A DNA stretch of 64,000 bases, from the NCBI GenBank assembly GCA_950022295.1, contig OX465600.1, positions 203,885,782 through 203,949,781 of the forward strand. Direction: 5' to 3'. Source of the stretch: Bromus sterilis. Lineage: Eukaryota; Streptophyta; Magnoliopsida; Poales; Poaceae. Positions 60,962-64,000 of the stretch are shown piece by piece (position 1 is the stretch's first letter; each line of letters starts with the position of its first letter). The position numbers and the translations under genes were made by a program. The notes below the pieces were generated by a model that saw nothing but the letters and a program-made list of their open reading frames with translations, made no database searches and was not told the origin of the DNA.

Positions 60962-63900
60962 TGTCGGGACCCGGTGTTATCGTATGCAAGTCCAGTTAAG
61001 ACATAGTCATATGGAGAGCCGAGAACCGTACCCACTTGTCTAAGCAGAAAAGGCCAAGCACAGAACGTTCTCGGAGAGCATCATACGTGAGGGGCATCCC
61101 ATCCAGGCCGGATGATCAACTGAGATGGGTCCTCATCGTCCGCACACAATTCAAAATATATGGGTGGTGAACTCCCATATTCAAAGACAAGTCGCCTCAA
61201 CCATACTATCGACTATCTCATAACTCTTACATAAACTTACTCCAGCCCGATCACTTAGTCGGGGTCTAGGGCGGGCTCGATCATACCACAAAGTGTGCAC
61301 GAGATGGAGTCTCGAGCAATCGCATCGCGATGCCCCAAGCTGCGCATATCTAAGGGACACTTGGTGTATGAAAGACCGCCAGCCAGATCACAACTAAGGT
61401 CTCGAAAACCCATACAAAGACATGCATGTTATAAACATACACGCAGCACACATGCCTTGTATGAACAGCAGGTATCATTGCAATTCTCTACAAAGTATAC
61501 ATTTTTATTGACAACTCTAATAGAGTGCACACAGAGATCACAAACATGTGATCCAACATTACAACAACAAGCAGAAGCAAAGTATGTCTGAGTACAGACA
61601 AGTTTAACAAATGCCTTAAGAAGCCTTATTTAAACACAAGCCCTCCACGAGGGAACCAGTCGCCTGACTGGGACTAGACTAGCTCTATCTTCAGTCATCC
61701 AGCTCGATGAAGAAGCCACCTTCGGGGTTAGTGGGTTCATCTAAAACATAGATTAAGCAAACGTGAGTACAAAGTCGTACTCAGCAAGACTTACATAGGA
61801 GCTATACTACTCATGCACATGTATGAAGGTAAAGGGAGGTGGGGTTTCACTTGCAGAAGTGCCAGCTTTGACTTGGCTAGTCCTGAACTACGAGTACCAG
61901 ACTTTGAGGTAAGAAGCGTACACGAGTCCACTACTTTCTCCAACCAATTACACCACTATGGTGCCTTCCTCGACTTCGCCGCGAGAAAGCACGCCATATC
62001 ACTCACACTTATCTTGGTGTGTTTTAGAAGTATCCAGTTCAAGTTGTCTAATAATCAAGCTAAGATTTCCAAGCAGTCCATAACCGCGGACGCGGCTATT
62101 CGAATGGTTTTGTTAACCCTGTAGGGGTGTACCGCTACACACACATGATCATCAGTTACCGCCTTTGTACTCGACACCGTTCAAGAAGTGTCGGCGAGGA
62201 TGCTCACCACAACTGTTACCTCATAGCCGATCTAGTCCGAGAAAGCCACCTACTTGGGTTGGCTACCACTATCGTGAACCCGGCCGGTTTACCGAAGTAG
62301 ACCCAAGTGATGTGTGCGTGGTGCATAAGCCGGTCTCGGATGAGCCGTTCTCTCACTTAGCATCCAGGCCACAGACCTACCAGAACTGCGAACTATTGCG
62401 ACATCTGGACATCGAAAGGGATGAGTTAGTAAGCTGAGAGGGGTCAGTGAGCCCAATGTGTGGTTGTACTCTTCATCTTGGATCACCACACAAGAACTCG
62501 GACTTAGGGCGGTGTTCAACGAGACAACCCACCGTGTACTCCTACACAACCTCTCATCGTTCACCTTGTATTAGGGTAGATTCACCAACACTTTTCTACC
62601 ATCATCATCATGATCACTACCATCCCGACTCACATAACAGTATCATCATGGTATCACTCTAAGCATGCAATAAGAATTAACAATTGCAGGGGACACATGA
62701 TATCAATCAACTCCTACATTTGCTAGGATTGTGGTTTTGCCTACTACTGTGACAAATGATAGGTCATGCAAAGGAATGGGTTCATCTATGCGGTAGAAAC
62801 GTAGCATGGTAATCATCCTATAAAATGCATAAGCGAGACATGAGAGGGAAGTGGGATTTTATCGACATGATCTATGGGGGTTTGCTTGCCTTGCTGACGA
62901 GTTTTGGGTTCGGGGTCTTCAACGAAGGGGGCAGCCTCCTGCTCCGGTTCCACCTCTACTCGACAAACAACAAACAAGGTAGCAAAGTAAATACAATGCA
63001 CAATCACATGATGGAAGGTTGAAACTTGATGTATATGTTTTGATGTGTGAAGCAATTCCACTTAAATGGAGTATATTGCAAATTGAATTGCAAATTCAAA
63101 CTCCAATTTGAATTCAAACCTAGCCAAGTTACATGTGACATTGATTGATCAATTTGAATCATTTGGAAATGTGTATGATATGCCTCTGATGTGTAAGTGA
63201 AATGTAGCATGTTGCCATGGTTCAAGTTGCAAAAACTTTTGAATTGAATTTGATTTAATTCCATTTAAATCAAATAGCAAATGCTACTGATCACATTTTA
63301 AATTCAACTCAAACAAAGTTGATAGTTGGATATCATTTTTCATATATTATTTGTCCAATTTGGAGTTAATATGAAATTTCTATGAATTTCCAAAGTTTGG
63401 GCTATTTTCTGGATTTTCTGGAATTTCTTTAATTCATTTCAAATTCTGGAAATTCATTTATGGCGTCAGCATGACTTCATGATGGCGTCAGGGGGACACT
63501 GACAAGGGGGTCCCACCTGTCAGCCTCTCATTGTTTAATTAAATGGTTTAAACTTAATCCAGTGTTTAGTCAGGGGATGGGCCCACATGTCATCGGCTCT
63601 GGGGGTCATTAGGGGGGCGGATTAGGGCTAACCACCCTGGCCACGTCGGACTTGCCGGTGGCTAGCCACCGGTGACCAGAACCGCGACGGCGCTGTACGG
63701 AAAGGCGCTCCCGTGGTCCAAATCGAGTGCCGCAACCACCGAGACTTCGCTCTTGGTGCTGCGCATCGAATGGAACCAAGTGGGGGGCCTGGGAGGCACT
63801 GGTTTGACGGCGACGACGAGCCCTAGCGGCGGCGGAGCTGCTGGCTCGAGGTGAACTCGGCTACGGGGCACCATTTGAGCCGGTGATGCTCGCAATCGAC

Positions 63901-64000
63901 GCAGAGGAGCAAGGCGAAGACGGTGGACATGCTCTCGAGCTCGTTTGCTTTAGTGGTGATCGACTACGATGACCGTGGCGGTGAGGGACTTCGGCTTCCA
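60962..64000 (-). repeat. 5' LTR of G3 (family A), cut by the window edge
   Basis: It begins TGTCGGGACCCGG beside the primer site and follows the 3' LTR (51086 onward) to the window end, missing about 0.9 kb of U3. Shared motif at 62075-62135. Small differences from the 3' LTR are scattered, including a segment near 62340-62450 that the 3' LTR lacks (near 52461) and a short deletion near 63335. Confidence 0.92.

Overview
The window is intergenic DNA from a large grass genome, most likely Triticeae (wheat, Aegilops, barley or rye). I see no intact host gene, no rRNA or tRNA gene and no CRISPR. The organism call rests on repeat content: Ty3/gypsy chromovirus elements with ~4 kb LTRs, a BARE/Angela-type Ty1/copia LTR starting TGTTGGGAATGTGCCC, Athila-type internal DNA with CTTGGGGATGCCCCC motifs, a Stowaway MITE with a CTCCCTCCG end, and GC-rich LTR segments. 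Family labels A to D, G1 to G3 and M1 to M3 are mine.

Layout. 1-7082: G1, a + strand chromovirus (pol, then 3' LTR), apparently inserted into the pol gene of G2. 7083-12486: G2, the gag-protease part and 5' LTR of a related - strand element. 12487-21566: LTR family B (a truncated LTR, a 584 bp internal remnant, a complete 3.5 kb LTR), a gypsy-type-transposon (Transposase_28-like) protein fragment, then a diverged B LTR. 21567-23456: Athila-like non-coding internal DNA. 23457-33184: an LTR of family C, interrupted by three related elements (M1-M3) of an unclassified, probably Helitron-like kind; they abut TA microsatellites, have palindromic 3' ends and carry unrelated GC-rich cargo. 33185-40710: fragments of LTRs B, A, C and D, a Helitron 3' end, a local tandem duplication with a MITE in only one copy, and a gag-like fragment. 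40713-51085: a family A LTR split by a complete copia insertion (LTRs 41028-42834 and 47560-49301, target duplication GTTTG). 51086-64000: G3, a long - strand family A chromovirus whose 5' LTR runs off the window.

G1-G3 share one plan: LTR, initiator-Met primer site, leader, gag, protease, RT, RNase H, integrase, chromodomain, polypurine tract, LTR. Each copy is broken in a different way. The most interesting feature is in G3: an intact 259-codon ORF between leader and gag, preceded by a splice-acceptor-like site, missing from sister copy G2, with a predicted order of segments resembling a double-stranded-RNA-binding fold. Other points of interest are the M1-M3 family, a 53 bp tandem array in the copia element that includes the RT catalytic-motif codons, and a two-palindrome motif kept in LTR families A, B and C.
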